This document shows positions 34,112 through 43,602 of a stretch of 64,000 nucleotides of DNA, one piece after another; position 1 is the stretch's first letter, and every line of letters begins with the position of its first letter. This stretch comes from Pseudobdellovibrionaceae bacterium. GTDB taxonomy: Bacteria; Bdellovibrionota; Bdellovibrionia; Bdellovibrionales; Bdellovibrionaceae. The stretch is from the NCBI GenBank assembly GCA_016785955.1, contig JAEUWH010000056.1:1-64000 (forward strand), in the 5' to 3' direction. Position numbers and translations under genes: made by a program. The notes under the pieces are model-generated. The model was not told the origin of the DNA. It ran no database searches and worked only from the letters and a program-made list of their open reading frames with translations.

Positions 34112-36535
34112 CTATTCAAGAATAGGATTCAAAACTCCAGGAAATTCTTGATTTAGATACATATCACCCTCATTTTTAAGATTTTGAACTTCTGTGATTA
34201 ACTGATCCGCCGGAAATTTATCAAACTTCATTTCCATATTACCTTTAGCTAATAAGTTTTTGAATACAGAGTAACCCATTGGGCCCCGGAAATACATTCT
34301 TAAAGGCGCTTCACTGCTCGCTAAAGAATCCGTCAGTGGCGAGTTCGCAATACCTGTCACAGAGTTAATTAACACAAACATTTCTTTACGCTTACCTTCT
34401 TCTATTTTCTCTGCACATGCGTATAAGCCGTTCGGCAAACCGAGTTGATCAAAATCTTTACCCGCTTGTTTCGCTAATTTTTCTTTTAAAGGTGTACTCA
34501 AATTAGCTAACCAGCATTTTCGGAATTTACCATTAAAACCAAATACTTTCATTTCGGCATTGGCGGCAAATTTAACCGATGTTGTGACCGATCCCGTATC
34601 CCGACGAATATCATTTAACGCCCACGTGTATAGGTCGTGATTGTAAGTCGCTACCCCACCAAGACTACCGCCAAACTTCGCACCAAATCCACTTTTTGGA
34701 GCTACCGTTTCATCCGGCCCAGGAATTTTTGGCCCTGTTTTATTCGATGGATCTTCAATAGGCGACCCCGGTCTGGTATTTTTCAACAAACCGGAAACTA
34801 AAGACAGCAACTTGAATCCCGGCACTTTTCCACCAATAACATCCAGTAAATCTAAATCCAAACCAGCATTTAACCCGGCATTTAATCCCGCGTTCCAGCC
34901 TAATTTAAAGTTCTTCGCATTCCCTTGATTTCGCTCGTTAGAAAGCATGTAATTCATATTGATCGTTAGATCTTCATTGAACGTAATACCTTCCCGTGTA
35001 GGTGTCTGCGCGTAAATATCCTCGATCACTTCACGCTGACGAATATTCACAAGCTCCACATTCTTAGCGTCACACACCCGAACACCACGTGAACGTTCTT
35101 GTGTCAGGTGCGAGCATATCGCGTATTTAGTCGCTTGCGACAATTTATGATCATTCGTCGCTAATGCTTTCATTAACTCGGGGTAATGACTCGTCACCAC
35201 AGTCGATCTAAGCAGACCGAATGATGTATCGATCGATTTAGGCATTTCAACAAACTTAGTGACTTGTTTGAAGTATTCAAAATTTGAAATCGTTTTCGCA
35301 CGAGCTGCATTATCCGCAATGAATTTGACATTGTTTTCATGTAAAGTTTCTGCGCTCCATTGCGTGGGCACCAAAGAAATTGTAGAAACCGCAACCAGAG
35401 GCCCCACTGGAGAAATATAACTGCCATCACGAAATTGGATATAACCTGGTAAAGACGACGACGACAAAACCAAAATTGTACGACCAGTTAATGGCGCCAA
35501 ATCTTGAAACTTCAAAGTCACGTCGGCAACCATGACACCATCAAGCATTTCACCTGTAAATTCCGCTGTCGACAAAACCTGATCAAGTTTGTACTTCATT
35601 CCAGATTTTGTATCGACGGTGTCTTTCAAAATTGCGACATGAAATTTTACGCTACCACTCGCTATTGTTTCAAATATTTGTTTTCCGTTAAAGTTTTCAC
35701 GAATGAATTGTGGGTTGATGCGAATTCTATATTTATGAGCCACTTTTAAATTCAATGTTGGTGTCATTTCGTAAGCATCATAGTCATGACCCAAAAATTG
35801 TATTTGGATCGCATCTAAACGCATACGAGTATCCGAGATGCTCGCACCATTTTTATTTCTTTGAGTCGCAATAGATTCTGCCACACGTGTCTTGTTAACT
35901 TCCATCGAGAAAACAGGACGCGATTTACTATCCGGAGTCGACTGGAACTGATTCATCGAGTAGGTAACAGCATCAGATGTTGTCTTAGCTTTTAAAGCCG
36001 AGTCAAAGCGCAGATCTGTAACCGTGAGTGAATCTTCTGACGACCAAGGATTCAACGCGATCTCGACAAGCACACTACCGAAATGACCCCGCACCGCTTC
36101 GATTTTTCTCACCACCAACAATTCCGCTTCATTGGCCAACGCATCGTAACGGATTTGTTCATCCCAAATGATACATCCCTTAATGTCTGTTTGTTTCACG
36201 ATTTCATTTTCACCCGCCTTGACGCGAAAATCTTGAAACTGCACAGCTCCCATAAGAGCCTTATCTTTTAAGCACGCTTGCATTTTAAAATCTTTTTGAT
36301 TTGGCTTTTGCTGGGCATCCCGAGTCACAATGACTTTAGTTCCATACATCGAGATATCACCACGATCGATATAGAACGACGAATCTGGCGCAAAGTAATT
36401 ATCTTCCGAACCGACTTCAGAATCTGAAGTCACCTGTGGATGTGTCACACTATGGTCATCACGTTTTCCACAACTGGCAATAAAAACCTGTGCCAGAGTT
36501 AATATAAGAACCAAAGTGTTTTTAGAAAATATCAT
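34112..36535 (-). CDS. Large lipoprotein of unknown function
   Basis: 807 aa. Lipobox IASC (Cys22) and a long extracytoplasmic chain with no recognised domain. Residues about 40-400 are beta-rich (ISMYGTKVIVTRDAQ; VLVEIALNPWSSEDSLTVTD). Around residue 550 lies a short tandem, NAGLNAGLNAGLDLDL, and a Gly-rich stretch GFGAKFGGSLGGVATYNH follows. Only a few Cys are present. The 5' end overlaps the stop of the upstream outer-membrane barrel gene by 14 bases, so the two are coupled and probably form an outer-membrane unit. The family is not recognised. Confidence 0.8.
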   Translation of the reverse strand: MIFSKNTLVLILTLAQVFIASCGKRDDHSVTHPQVTSDSEVGSEDNYFAPDSSFYIDRGDISMYGTKVIVTRDAQQKPNQKDFKMQACLKDKALMGAVQFQDFRVKAGENEIVKQTDIKGCIIWDEQIRYDALANEAELLVVRKIEAVRGHFGSVLVEIALNPWSSEDSLTVTDLRFDSALKAKTTSDAVTYSMNQFQSTPDSKSRPVFSMEVNKTRVAESIATQRNKNGASISDTRMRLDAIQIQFLGHDYDAYEMTPTLNLKVAHKYRIRINPQFIRENFNGKQIFETIASGSVKFHVAILKDTVDTKSGMKYKLDQVLSTAEFTGEMLDGVMVADVTLKFQDLAPLTGRTILVLSSSSLPGYIQFRDGSYISPVGPLVAVSTISLVPTQWSAETLHENNVKFIADNAARAKTISNFEYFKQVTKFVEMPKSIDTSFGLLRSTVVTSHYPELMKALATNDHKLSQATKYAICSHLTQERSRGVRVCDAKNVELVNIRQREVIEDIYAQTPTREGITFNEDLTINMNYMLSNERNQGNAKNFKLGWNAGLNAGLNAGLDLDLLDVIGGKVPGFKLLSLVSGLLKNTRPGSPIEDPSNKTGPKIPGPDETVAPKSGFGAKFGGSLGGVATYNHDLYTWALNDIRRDTGSVTTSVKFAANAEMKVFGFNGKFRKCWLANLSTPLKEKLAKQAGKDFDQLGLPNGLYACAEKIEEGKRKEMFVLINSVTGIANSPLTDSLASSEAPLRMYFRGPMGYSVFKNLLAKGNMEMKFDKFPADQLITEVQNLKNEGDMYLNQEFPGVLNPILE

Positions 36536-37691
36536 ACTTAGCCTCCACAGCTAGATTGTAGATTTCGCGATCTGCTAAATAAGGGTTGGCCTCTTTAACA
36601 TCCATCTTTGTGTAATAACTTTTTAACGCCAATTTTTCTTTCTTCAGCTCGACATCTATTCCGACACGATAACCTTCACGATTGTGATAACGACCAGTTA
36701 ATGTCGTATATGCCGCGGGTGTCACATCCGCATCATAGTCAAAGACCGAGTATGTAGGGCGCACTAAAACATTACCAAACGCAACCTTCAAACAAGCACC
36801 CACAATATTGCCTTTATTCTTGCCCGCGGGAGCCTGATCATTGGTTATCGTCGATGCAAATACACAGGCTTCGTGCTTCCCAATTTCTTGTTTCAAATTG
36901 AAGGCCGCTTCTGTCCCCATAAAGCCATGTCGAAAGCGGGACAATTTACCAAAACCCTCAAACGCGCTTAACGAGTTCCCCGATAAATAGGAATCTCCGG
37001 CCACGTTGTTAGACAAATTTTCAAACTGAAAGCGCGTCGCCGCCACCCTGAACTCTGTACCAAATGCTTCGGATTTAAGTTTTCCCCCCAGCGTTTGAGT
37101 CAAGTAATAGGCCTGGGTACCATCATCGTATATTCGACGAGATACCGTCCCCGAAGAGGGAATCGCTTGAAACGCAGACAGGGTAATATTCGAGTTATCA
37201 GAACCAATTTGCCATTCTTGTTGTGTACCCATAAATGCGCCAGGGCTCATGATCGAAAAAACAGGATTCAAAGGAGTTTTAATCACGCCTGCTTTAATAA
37301 ATACACCTTCAAACACATTCACCTTCACGTAGGCTTCATTTAAAAGAATTGAATTAGGCGCTTTACCATCATCATTCCAAAAATTGCTGGCATTACCAGA
37401 CCCGAAAATACCGGCAAGGTCTAATCCCAACGTGAGGTATTGACCATATCGAGCCGTAAATTCTGGAGAAATTGTTGTCACCCCTTGATGACTGCGTGCG
37501 AACGCATCTTCAGTTTGACGACTGTATATAGAAAACGTCACCTTACCGGTCGACTTATGTGGTTTTTCTTCGGCAACTTCTGGCGTCGGCAACGTGGTCA
37601 TCAACGAGCTTTGAGCCAAAACATTTTTCGTAGAAATTAAAACCAGGGTCAAAGTAAGAATGAGCTTTGAAAGCTCGCGAGTAAAATGCAT
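36522..37691 (-). CDS. Predicted outer-membrane porin-like beta-barrel
   Basis: 389 aa with a signal peptide ending VLAQSS (residue about 27). Alternating strands run to a C-terminal aromatic YNLAVEAKYDIF, the BAM recognition signature. Seen: VTFSIYSRQTEDAFA, YLTLGLDLAGIFGSGNASN, FIKAGVIKTPLNPVFSIMSP and YRVGIDVELKKEKLALKSYY. The size fits a 14-16-strand porin. The substrate is unknown. The gene is first in a two-gene operon and overlaps the large lipoprotein gene by 14 bases. Confidence 0.8.
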   Translation of the reverse strand: MHFTRELSKLILTLTLVLISTKNVLAQSSLMTTLPTPEVAEEKPHKSTGKVTFSIYSRQTEDAFARSHQGVTTISPEFTARYGQYLTLGLDLAGIFGSGNASNFWNDDGKAPNSILLNEAYVKVNVFEGVFIKAGVIKTPLNPVFSIMSPGAFMGTQQEWQIGSDNSNITLSAFQAIPSSGTVSRRIYDDGTQAYYLTQTLGGKLKSEAFGTEFRVAATRFQFENLSNNVAGDSYLSGNSLSAFEGFGKLSRFRHGFMGTEAAFNLKQEIGKHEACVFASTITNDQAPAGKNKGNIVGACLKVAFGNVLVRPTYSVFDYDADVTPAAYTTLTGRYHNREGYRVGIDVELKKEKLALKSYYTKMDVKEANPYLADREIYNLAVEAKYDIF

Positions 37692-37750
37692 CCGTTTCCC
37701 CCCATGTATGTTGATTCAAAAAGACAACATGGTTATACCCAAAAGATTTC

Positions 37751-37774
37751 AAAAGAAAACGAAATTAATTTTCG
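37751..37774 (-). terminator. AT-rich terminator after the lysozyme-like operon
   Basis: On the minus strand CGAAA and TTTCG pair around ATTAA (37760-37774) and are followed by TTTTCTTTT. It lies downstream of the lysozyme-like lipoprotein gene. The stem is short, so the call is tentative. Confidence 0.4.
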
Positions 37775-37807
37775 AGCTGAAAAAAATCTAGATGTAGTGT
37801 CGCAATG

Positions 37808-38986
37808 TCATGGCCGAGTCAAAACCCGCAACGAAGGATCGTAGCAGTATTCGGTTTTCAGATTCCTTTTGACCCCATGAACAGTCCCTTCGGAAAAAAT
37901 TATCGTTTTTTTCCTAGAACTGACGTCATTTTGCCACCGAGGGATAACATCTTTTAACCGTAATTCCAAAATAAGCAATGCTTTTTCTTGCTCCGTCATA
38001 TGAGGCTTCGCCTTAACTTTCAATGCATATTCATTTATAACTTTTTGCTTGAATCCACCGTTCTGGACGACGAAATCGAACATAAGCAGAAAATGACTTT
38101 GTGTACTCAAATTAAACGCGTTGAAATAGCGAAACGCCTGCGTATACAGCTTCATGGCATACTTAAGTTGTAAGCTAATATAAGGCTTAGATTTAGCCAT
38201 CTTGTTTAAATTATCGGCCCATGGCTGCTTGAAGGTCTTACCGTTATCTGAATACACTGTCTTAAAGGCCCATGATATCGACGTAGCATTAGCCGAAGCG
38301 ACGCTTTTTGCGCTGACCATTCCATCGGCGTTATCAGCAGCCTTATCAGCAGCCCCAGAATCGCCTAAATCTGGCGCATCAACATCGTAAGCAGATATAT
38401 TTTTTTCATCCGAAAAAAACAGTTCTTGCGACGAGGACGATGAGGTAAAAACAGTCTTGCTGCTCAGTTTTTTATTCCACTGACTCACCATTGATTTTAA
38501 CGACTGAAAGTATGAATCTGTCATGTCGAACGTGCGGCCATCGTTACTCATCGCCACCATGTCGTTTATAATAGGCTGTAAAGACCCCATGCCTAAGTTT
38601 TGTTGAAGCAAGCCAATACTAAACCCCATTCCATCAAAATTATTACTGAGATTGGCCCAACCGCTGCGTCCTTCGAAACTGCCCGTAATATTTAACGCCA
38701 ATCCTAAATGTGCCTGCCCGCTATCCGCTAGCTCGACCGGCCACGTAACATCCAACAAGTCCAGCTCTGAACAAAAATTGGGGGTAGGGCTAATCACCAC
38801 CGGAACGGGCTGAGGAACATCTTCATCTTCAGGTGGAGGATGAAACTCGGAGCTATCGCCATCGCCAGGGGCAAGTTTTGAAGCGTCCACATCCAGAGCC
38901 TGCATCGAATTAAAGCCGTCGTTCGAACACGAAACACAGCACAAAACAGTAAATAAAATTAAAACACGTACTACCTTTCTTTGCAT
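37808..38986 (-). CDS. Lysozyme-like (peptidoglycan-cleaving) lipoprotein
   Basis: 392 aa. Lipobox CVSC (Cys20), an acidic Pro-rich linker (residues 30-70), then a muramidase/chitosanase-like core: ITGSFEGRSGWANLSNNFDG then MGFSIGLLQQNLGMGSLQP. The Glu105 of SFEG and Asp118 of NFDG would be catalytic; GxSxGxLQxNLGxGxLQP is a pattern I associate with uncharacterised bacterial lysozyme-like proteins. The rest is helical. The start overlaps the stop of the 129-aa gene by 16 bases. With the lytic-transglycosylase-like protein of the same operon it probably acts on the cell's own or the prey's wall. The enzyme class is inference. Confidence 0.65.
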   Translation of the reverse strand: MQRKVVRVLILFTVLCCVSCSNDGFNSMQALDVDASKLAPGDGDSSEFHPPPEDEDVPQPVPVVISPTPNFCSELDLLDVTWPVELADSGQAHLGLALNITGSFEGRSGWANLSNNFDGMGFSIGLLQQNLGMGSLQPIINDMVAMSNDGRTFDMTDSYFQSLKSMVSQWNKKLSSKTVFTSSSSSQELFFSDEKNISAYDVDAPDLGDSGAADKAADNADGMVSAKSVASANATSISWAFKTVYSDNGKTFKQPWADNLNKMAKSKPYISLQLKYAMKLYTQAFRYFNAFNLSTQSHFLLMFDFVVQNGGFKQKVINEYALKVKAKPHMTEQEKALLILELRLKDVIPRWQNDVSSRKKTIIFSEGTVHGVKRNLKTEYCYDPSLRVLTRP

Positions 38987-39360
38987 AGTCTATCCAAAAT
39001 CATTTTTAATGGTTGATTGAGGCTCGGGCGGCTGGAAATCAACGTGGCCGTATGAAAAAACTGATCACACTGGTCCCGCGTAGGCCCATCCGGATTTTCC
39101 CTGAATACATCGGCCACTTCATTAATATCGAAAAATAACGAGCATAATCCGCGTGTGTGATTGTGAGTGGTGCTGCTTGCAGCCGCGGTCGCACATCGCC
39201 TTTCTAAATCATCAACGTATTCAATCCACTCGGATACTTTCAGAGTTGAACGCCTCGCTAACTGCTCAATTTTTTTTATCTCTGCGCTGACTTCCGGTGA
39301 TTCTTTAGGAACAGAGAACGCAAGTATTGAAAATAAAATTCCTACTATAGCAATCGGCAT
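38971..39360 (-). CDS. Small exported protein of the cell-wall operon
   Basis: 129 aa. An N-terminal hydrophobic segment (MPIAIVGILFSILAFSV) serves as signal or anchor; the mature part is helical with four Cys (RRCATAA, GLCSLFF, DQCDQFF and RLCKER) at spacing that suggests two disulfides. It overlaps the genes on both sides (16 bases each), between a lytic-transglycosylase-like and a lysozyme-like gene, so it may assist or inhibit them, as lysozyme inhibitors do. That is inference; I do not recognise the family. Confidence 0.65.
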   Translation of the reverse strand: MPIAIVGILFSILAFSVPKESPEVSAEIKKIEQLARRSTLKVSEWIEYVDDLERRCATAAASSTTHNHTRGLCSLFFDINEVADVFRENPDGPTRDQCDQFFHTATLISSRPSLNQPLKMILDRLCKER

Positions 39361-40445
39361 GAATCTCCCGATGTTTGTTTAAGTTCGGCCAATTTATTCA
39401 TCGTAGCTTTTACATATTTTTCTTTTCTCAGCTGATTTTTTACATAATCGAGCGATGTCGCCCGGACGTGCATTTTTAATTCGTAGATTAATTCAAGTGC
39501 GCGATTAGCTCCGTTAGGTCCATATCCCACCATTGTTAGTAAATTCAAAATATCGGGATCATTGTATGCATGCGGAGCGATTCGCCTTAACTGCTTGCCA
39601 ATAATTTCATTTTTTAAAAAAGAGAAAAAACCAAGCGAATAAATCAAGCCCCTGGCCAATCCTGTTTCCATCGAGACCCATTCGCACGTCCTGATTGTCT
39701 CGCGAGGCTTTTGATATCGGAATCGCATATCATCAGCAATCACATGTCTAAGATCCTGGCATTCAGGTTTTGTAGAGTTCAAAATGGCATCTAAAATAAA
39801 CCGACCCCGCCCCGGCGTTCCTTTAGAATTGATCACATTCATTTCACGTACGGCCGATGAGGTTAACTGACCGATCCCGGTGCCCCCTCTATAGCTGTAC
39901 GAAAAATTGAAAGCACTTTCATTGTTAATTTTTGCATAAAACATTTTTACGTCTACGGACGCTTTCACTCCATTCTTTAGACTGAGCCCCTGAAAGCATG
40001 AAAGAACTTTATTCGTCACGAAATGCACGTAGTCAGCAGTGCTGCTGTCCATACACGGTCTATTTTTGGAACGGGCCGAGTGCCTGACAAAATTCCAGTT
40101 ACCATCACTTTGACGGCGACATTCAATACTGGTCTGCGCCACTTTTCTTTTCATAGACGTGACGATGCACTCTTTTGGAATTTCATTCAAATTACGAGGC
40201 AATCTGTATAACTCGGATGTATACTCTGAACACAATCCATTTAAACACCCGTTGAGTTGACCTTCTTGCGATTTAAACGCACTGACACCTCGAAATTGGG
40301 TCATGAGCGGAGTCGTAGAATTTTGAATAGCTTTAGTAAACGTTTGATTTTTAGGCGAACCAACCAGGCATCGCGTTCCTGCCGCAAACAACACCTCGCC
40401 CCAAAATAATATGCATAGTAATGTCACTGAACGCATCGATCTCAT
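39345..40445 (-). CDS. Lytic-transglycosylase-like exported protein
   Basis: 366 aa with a signal peptide (MRSMRSVTLLCILFWGEVLFA). The core carries the SLT-type signature: MFYAKINNESAFNFSYS with Glu176 in the position of the catalytic Glu, then GGTGIGQLTSSAVREMN, matching the ES...G.GLxQ pattern of lytic transglycosylases. At least ten Cys suggest a disulfide-stabilised extracellular protein. The N-terminal 150 residues are unfamiliar. First gene of a three-gene overlapping operon with the small Cys protein and the lysozyme-like lipoprotein. Divergent from a DUF2799-type lipoprotein gene. Confidence 0.7.
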   Translation of the reverse strand: MRSMRSVTLLCILFWGEVLFAAGTRCLVGSPKNQTFTKAIQNSTTPLMTQFRGVSAFKSQEGQLNGCLNGLCSEYTSELYRLPRNLNEIPKECIVTSMKRKVAQTSIECRRQSDGNWNFVRHSARSKNRPCMDSSTADYVHFVTNKVLSCFQGLSLKNGVKASVDVKMFYAKINNESAFNFSYSYRGGTGIGQLTSSAVREMNVINSKGTPGRGRFILDAILNSTKPECQDLRHVIADDMRFRYQKPRETIRTCEWVSMETGLARGLIYSLGFFSFLKNEIIGKQLRRIAPHAYNDPDILNLLTMVGYGPNGANRALELIYELKMHVRATSLDYVKNQLRKEKYVKATMNKLAELKQTSGDSCRLL

Positions 40446-40622
40446 TATCGGTCGAGCTCACGCGTAGATCCAGTCCAATAGGCAATATTTCCGAAAATTA
40501 AGACCGAGACCAAAGGTTAGACACAATGACATAATGCCTGAAGTTAATCGTGTTCCTCGTCAACATTTCTGGAATACACTTAAAAAAAAGAAAACCATTT
40601 TTAAAACAAAGAAATCATACCT

Positions 40623-41399
40623 ATGCAATATCTACGTTTTTTACTCGTTTTTTTCTCGCTATCACTTAGCTCATGCACTTCTTATTTTACTCGCAAAAAC
40701 TGCGAAAGTAACAACTGGTTTGAATATGGCTACAAAATCGCTATGACAGGAAAGCGTCTGAGTGGCGACACCTATTTGAATGAATGTCGCAAAGCTGACT
40801 CAGAAATCGATGAATCACAACTGGACTTAGGTTTTAAAGCAGGCATGTTGAACTATTGCAAACCCGAAGTTGTCTTTGCCAATGGAAAAAAAGGCGAGTT
40901 TTTTAATGCCGATCTGTGCGATCCCGGACTGTTTAAAACTCTGAACGCCCGCCATGCCGAAGGCGTCAATATTTTTTGCGAACCGAGCAATGGATATACC
41001 TTTGGCAGCAGCGGTGGCACGTACAATCAAATCTGTCCAAAGCATAAAGAAGAAGGGTTTTTGAAGGACTATCGTCGCGGTCGAAAAAAGTATCTGGCAG
41101 CCTCTATCAACGAAAATCATAGCCGTATAAATAAATTAAATTCTGAAATGAATGTAGCCTCTTTTCAAAAATCCAGCTTAGAAAGTGAACTTAGAATTGT
41201 AGAAGCCGCGCAAGCGATTCGCCCACAAAATGAAAATGCCAACAATGCAAATCAAGTTGACCCCCGCGAAGAAAAGAAACGAGATCTGCGAAGTAAGATT
41301 AGTCAATCCGACACAGAACTTAGAGCGATGAATGCAAATCGAAACAGACTACAGGAAGCGATTTACTCCATGGAAAAAGAACTCTTAACTTTGGACTAA
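40623..41399 (+). CDS. DUF2799-like lipoprotein with coiled-coil tail
   Basis: 258 aa. Lipobox LSSC (Cys18). Residues about 25-155 fit the DUF2799 pattern (NWFEYGYKIAMTGKRLSG, YLNECRKADSEIDESQLDLG, GYTFGSSGGTYNQICPKH), a small Cys-containing periplasmic fold. Residues about 165-255 form a coiled coil (SRINKLNSEMNVASFQKSSL, then a second segment near the end). The preceding 177 bases contain only the divergent promoter region, with no strong motif. Function unknown. Confidence 0.75.
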   Translation: MQYLRFLLVFFSLSLSSCTSYFTRKNCESNNWFEYGYKIAMTGKRLSGDTYLNECRKADSEIDESQLDLGFKAGMLNYCKPEVVFANGKKGEFFNADLCDPGLFKTLNARHAEGVNIFCEPSNGYTFGSSGGTYNQICPKHKEEGFLKDYRRGRKKYLAASINENHSRINKLNSEMNVASFQKSSLESELRIVEAAQAIRPQNENANNANQVDPREEKKRDLRSKISQSDTELRAMNANRNRLQEAIYSMEKELLTLD

Positions 41400-41573
41400 A
41401 ATTCAGGAACTGTCTCTCTTGAGTGGATAGGGATCATCTTCAAGCGCTTAACCAGAAAATCATTTCCAAAGCTCTATATTCAAAATAAGTTCAGGTGGCC
41501 GGAACTCAAATATACAAAACATGGGAACGAGCCTCTATACTTTGAATCACTCAATAGATGCAGTTTCATCTGC

Positions 41574-42842
41574 TTATAAAAACCAAAATATAACGGCCGC
41601 CGTCAGGGTCGGTATTATCGCACCAATAAATAACCCACGCGCCTGAATCCCCTTTTCGCCAAATTCAGAATTAAGTATTCCATAACCAGCAGGGTTCGGC
41701 GCATTGGCGATAACAGTCAGTCCACCACCGATAACAGCTCCTGAAACTAGCGCGAATTTGGATTCTTCTGACAGAGGATTCACCAATGTTCCTAAATAGG
41801 TAATGGCCGCATTATCTGTAATAGCCGTCAAGGCTATCGAACTTAAGTATAGCCACTTGGCACTTATGCCTCCAACAATTGGCTTCAGCCACCAGTTTTG
41901 CAAGCTCGCCAAAACAACAAGACCCGTCAAGAAAATCCCAACCAGCAGTGATTCCTTAATCTTCAATTCTTCTTGAAATTTTTTAGTTACTTTGACAAAT
42001 CCTAAATAAAAAATAAATAAACCAATGAAGAACAAAGGTGTTGTGTGCGTAACAATGATAAGTGCAACAAATAAAAGTGAAATTATTTGTACCCATATTG
42101 GTGACGTCTTTAGATTATTCGTCGAAATACACAAAGCTAGGATCTGTCTTTTATATATTATGAAATAAATCAATGTCGAAACAAAACAAGACAGCATGGC
42201 CTTCCAAGCAAAATGACCCAGCATATAGGACAGGTCCCAACCCCACTTATCAGCAACCATTAACACCGGCGGAGCCGCATAGGGTGTCAGCGTTCCACCA
42301 ATCGAAATGTTCACAAACAACAATCCTAGACATGCATACTTCAAATCTTCTGATATCTTATTTTTTTGAAACAACACATTTAACACCAACGTTGCCACCA
42401 TTGTCATGGCTGCCGGTTCAGTGATAAAACTTCCCATCAATGGAGCCACGGAAAACACGGTAAAGAAAAATATAATTTGTGGATTTAAAATTGGCAATTT
42501 AACGAAACGGCCAATCAGAGCAGCCGTAAAGTCTTTAATCGGCTTTGAAGAGCATACGACCATAATTACAAAAACAAACAAAGGTTCTTTATACGCACGG
42601 GTATTTAAATACTCGATGGCTGATTCTTTTCCTTCTAAAAAAATATAACCTAAAATAAAACAAATAGACCAAAAGCCAAAAACAATCTCGACTTCACCCA
42701 GTAAATGAAATAGACGTTGGCGCACACTTCCTGATGGCGCATACGCCGCAATCCGATTAAAAAATGATACCGAAAAAGTATGAAGAATAGCGACCATGAA
42801 AAAAAAGGTCGCTAAATACTGCACGTGACTAGTGGCTTCCAT
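41574..42842 (-). CDS. Putative Na+/H+ antiporter, membrane protein
   Basis: 422 aa, about eleven hydrophobic segments. Seen: FSVAPLMGSFITEPAAMTMV, FVNISIGGTLTPYAAPPVLM and IALTAITDNAAITYLGTLVN, patterns typical of the Na_H_antiport_3 type and arsenite/NhaD-like ion transporters with conserved polar residues in broken helices. It would exchange Na+ for H+ across the inner membrane; the exact ion is inference. It stands alone on the minus strand, and the 173 bases upstream of the DUF2799 gene end hold no gene. Confidence 0.8.
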   Translation of the reverse strand: MEATSHVQYLATFFFMVAILHTFSVSFFNRIAAYAPSGSVRQRLFHLLGEVEIVFGFWSICFILGYIFLEGKESAIEYLNTRAYKEPLFVFVIMVVCSSKPIKDFTAALIGRFVKLPILNPQIIFFFTVFSVAPLMGSFITEPAAMTMVATLVLNVLFQKNKISEDLKYACLGLLFVNISIGGTLTPYAAPPVLMVADKWGWDLSYMLGHFAWKAMLSCFVSTLIYFIIYKRQILALCISTNNLKTSPIWVQIISLLFVALIIVTHTTPLFFIGLFIFYLGFVKVTKKFQEELKIKESLLVGIFLTGLVVLASLQNWWLKPIVGGISAKWLYLSSIALTAITDNAAITYLGTLVNPLSEESKFALVSGAVIGGGLTVIANAPNPAGYGILNSEFGEKGIQARGLFIGAIIPTLTAAVIFWFL

Positions 42843-42912
42843 GGGTTAGACTCTAGCACAGCAAATGATCTTTTCAAATGAAACAGCCTCACTTGTGAGT
42901 GCTGCTAAGTAA

Positions 42913-43584
42913 TCAAGAGATGCCGCTGCTTAGAATTCGGTCAAAAGATTTTCTAAACTCGGTACCTTTTGGCATGAATTGGTCTATACAATTTTTGGCG
43001 CAATTGATCTCTAAGTTCAAAACGTCTAACCAAAGATCTTCATAAATATGCTGAGTCGCTCCAACCGCCAAAGACGGAAAGGCACCATCATCAACCTCAC
43101 CAAAACCCACAATCAACAATCGCGAAAACAGTTCTTTCATCCCACGATTATAAAGCCCTACATTTATTTTTCCCTGTAGGCCCGTCCGTTTTTTCAATTC
43201 CTTCGTTGATAGTGGCGAATCACTTTCCAACTCTGCCAACAGCGCTCGGGCTTCGCTTGACAAACGAGCCTGCCAAACACCAGCATGTTTTAAAACGACC
43301 ATCATCGCGACAAATATCTCTCGAGAAAAAAACGTGGCGCGCCCCGCATGCCACTTCGAATAGACAACGTCTTTGCTGGTCGACAACTCTTTCATTAGTT
43401 GCCACATTTTAAAAACTTTTTGATCACCATTGTCATCCCATTCCCATTTAAGTTTGGTACGAGGATAAAATTGAGACCACAGTGATTTCGGCGTAACCTT
43501 GTTATTGACCGGAAAAACTAAAAGCAAACCATGATCATTGATGAATTGAACGGCCATGCGGATTGTGGATAAATTTACAGACAT
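42913..43584 (-). CDS. AlkZ-related / winged-helix-like protein
   Basis: 223 aa, no signal peptide or transmembrane helix. The pattern VWQARLSSEARALLAELESD then SPLSTKELKKRTGLQGKINV resembles the winged-helix repeats of AlkZ/YcaQ-like DNA-repair proteins, but the QxQ active motif of AlkZ is not seen, so I would not assign glycosylase activity. The N-terminal part has VTPKSLWSQFYPRTKLKWEW. It lies 18 bases upstream of the MarC gene end on the same strand, so co-transcription is possible. Confidence 0.5.
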   Translation of the reverse strand: MSVNLSTIRMAVQFINDHGLLLVFPVNNKVTPKSLWSQFYPRTKLKWEWDDNGDQKVFKMWQLMKELSTSKDVVYSKWHAGRATFFSREIFVAMMVVLKHAGVWQARLSSEARALLAELESDSPLSTKELKKRTGLQGKINVGLYNRGMKELFSRLLIVGFGEVDDGAFPSLAVGATQHIYEDLWLDVLNLEINCAKNCIDQFMPKGTEFRKSFDRILSSGIS

Positions 43585-43602
43585 ATCATACCTTCCAAGA
43601 CG

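Noticed and set aside
34860-34900. Short tandem repeat as a possible mobile or CRISPR-like repeat
   Set aside because: It is an in-frame NAGL coding repeat within the lipoprotein; there are no spacers and no flanking elements.
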